DNA of 64,000 nucleotides from Slackia equolifaciens. GTDB taxonomy: Bacteria; Actinomycetota; Coriobacteriia; Coriobacteriales; Eggerthellaceae. The position numbers were made by a program, and so were the translations under genes. The notes beneath the pieces are model-generated. The model was not told where the DNA came from and searched no databases. It saw only the letters and a program-made list of their open reading frames with translations. The DNA is taken from assembly GCF_003725995.1 (NCBI RefSeq), contig NZ_QIBX01000010.1:1-64000 (forward strand), given 5' to 3'. This document shows, piece after piece, positions 63,947-64,000 of this stretch. The stretch's first letter is position 1. Each line of letters starts with the position of its first letter.

Positions 63947-64000
63947 TTATCTCTCGGCGCAATCGGTCGCCTCCGCATCGGCGAACTGCGAGTTATACAG
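63947..64000 (-). CDS. 3' end of a gene leaving the window, perhaps ABC exporter
   Basis: The last 17 codons before a TAA stop at 63947-63949 read 'LYNSQFADAEATDCAER'. 'LYNSQF' is a common C-terminal phrase of ABC exporters with fused membrane and ATPase domains ('..YxxLYxxQF..'). The rest of the gene is outside the window. The call rests on this short phrase. The 110 bp between this end and the HAD gene show nothing else. Confidence 0.4.
   Translation of the reverse strand: MYNSQFADAEATDCAER

Overview
This 64 kb window is high-GC DNA that reads as a chromosomal segment of an anaerobic actinobacterium of the class Coriobacteriia, probably Eggerthellaceae (for example Slackia, Eggerthella or Adlercreutzia relatives). 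The evidence is an actinobacterial-type integration host factor beside gmk and rpoZ, a clpX-clpP-tig cluster, a [NiFe] uptake hydrogenase of the kind found in Coriobacteriia, rubrerythrin, and many amino-acid and anaerobic functions. The genus is an inference. Nearly all protein genes lie on the minus strand; only the FAD oxidoreductase (15.2-16.7 kb) and an LTA-synthase-like protein (40.0-41.9 kb) are on plus.

Layout: 0-1.7 kb, a hairpin-rich gene-free stretch, then rpoZ, gmk and mihF. 1.8-7.4 kb, pyrimidine biosynthesis (pyrR-pyrB-pyrC, a terminator, then pyrK-pyrD-pyrF) behind a PyrR-type attenuator. 7.5-12 kb, a frameshifted membrane protein, a small membrane protein, a hydrogenase maturation protease, a hotdog thioesterase and recO. 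12-23.5 kb, thrS (no TGS domain), a zinc-ribbon membrane protein, a GlcD-like oxidase, valS with an unusual leader, clpX, clpP and tig. 23.5-28.3 kb, four tRNAs (Leu, Lys, His, Arg), an NhaP antiporter, a lipid kinase, and a 22-bp duplication of the tRNA-Arg 3' end. 28.4-37.3 kb, a long run in ribosome-assembly, proline and NAD genes (rplU-rpmA-obgE-proB-proA-nadD-yqeK-rsfS-mtnN-hypothetical). 37-42 kb, polA and the LTA-synthase-like gene. 42-45.5 kb, two minisatellites and a methionine ABC transporter operon. 45.6-53.1 kb, a zinc-ribbon protein, era, phoH, a metal/heme-type ABC importer and a radical SAM protein. 53.5-64 kb, a third minisatellite, a nucleoid-associated protein, hyaABC-type hydrogenase, rubrerythrin, a cluster-less MutY-like glycosylase, an Rrf2 regulator, an AAA-like protein lacking its P-loop, a HAD phosphatase, and the C-terminal end of what may be an ABC exporter.

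The most striking locus is the methionine transporter at 42.7-45.5 kb. Its lipoprotein MetQ appears circularly permuted: the lobe that is normally C-terminal follows the signal peptide, and the lobe that is normally N-terminal comes last. Its ATPase MetN lacks the C-terminal NIL domain that senses methionine. The transcript starts with a 30-codon, apparently leaderless, methionine-rich leader peptide (five Met in eight residues). I infer that control by intracellular methionine has moved from allosteric inhibition of the transporter to translation-sensed attenuation of its mRNA. The permutation and the leader are read directly from the sequence; the regulatory model is inference.

Other themes: several promoters place the start codon 7-8 nt after the -10 box (leaderless mRNAs); genes are often joined by TAATG or ATGA overlaps; and several core proteins lack standard parts (ThrRS without TGS, DNA polymerase I with a degenerate proofreading site, MutY without Fe-S cysteines, MetN without NIL).
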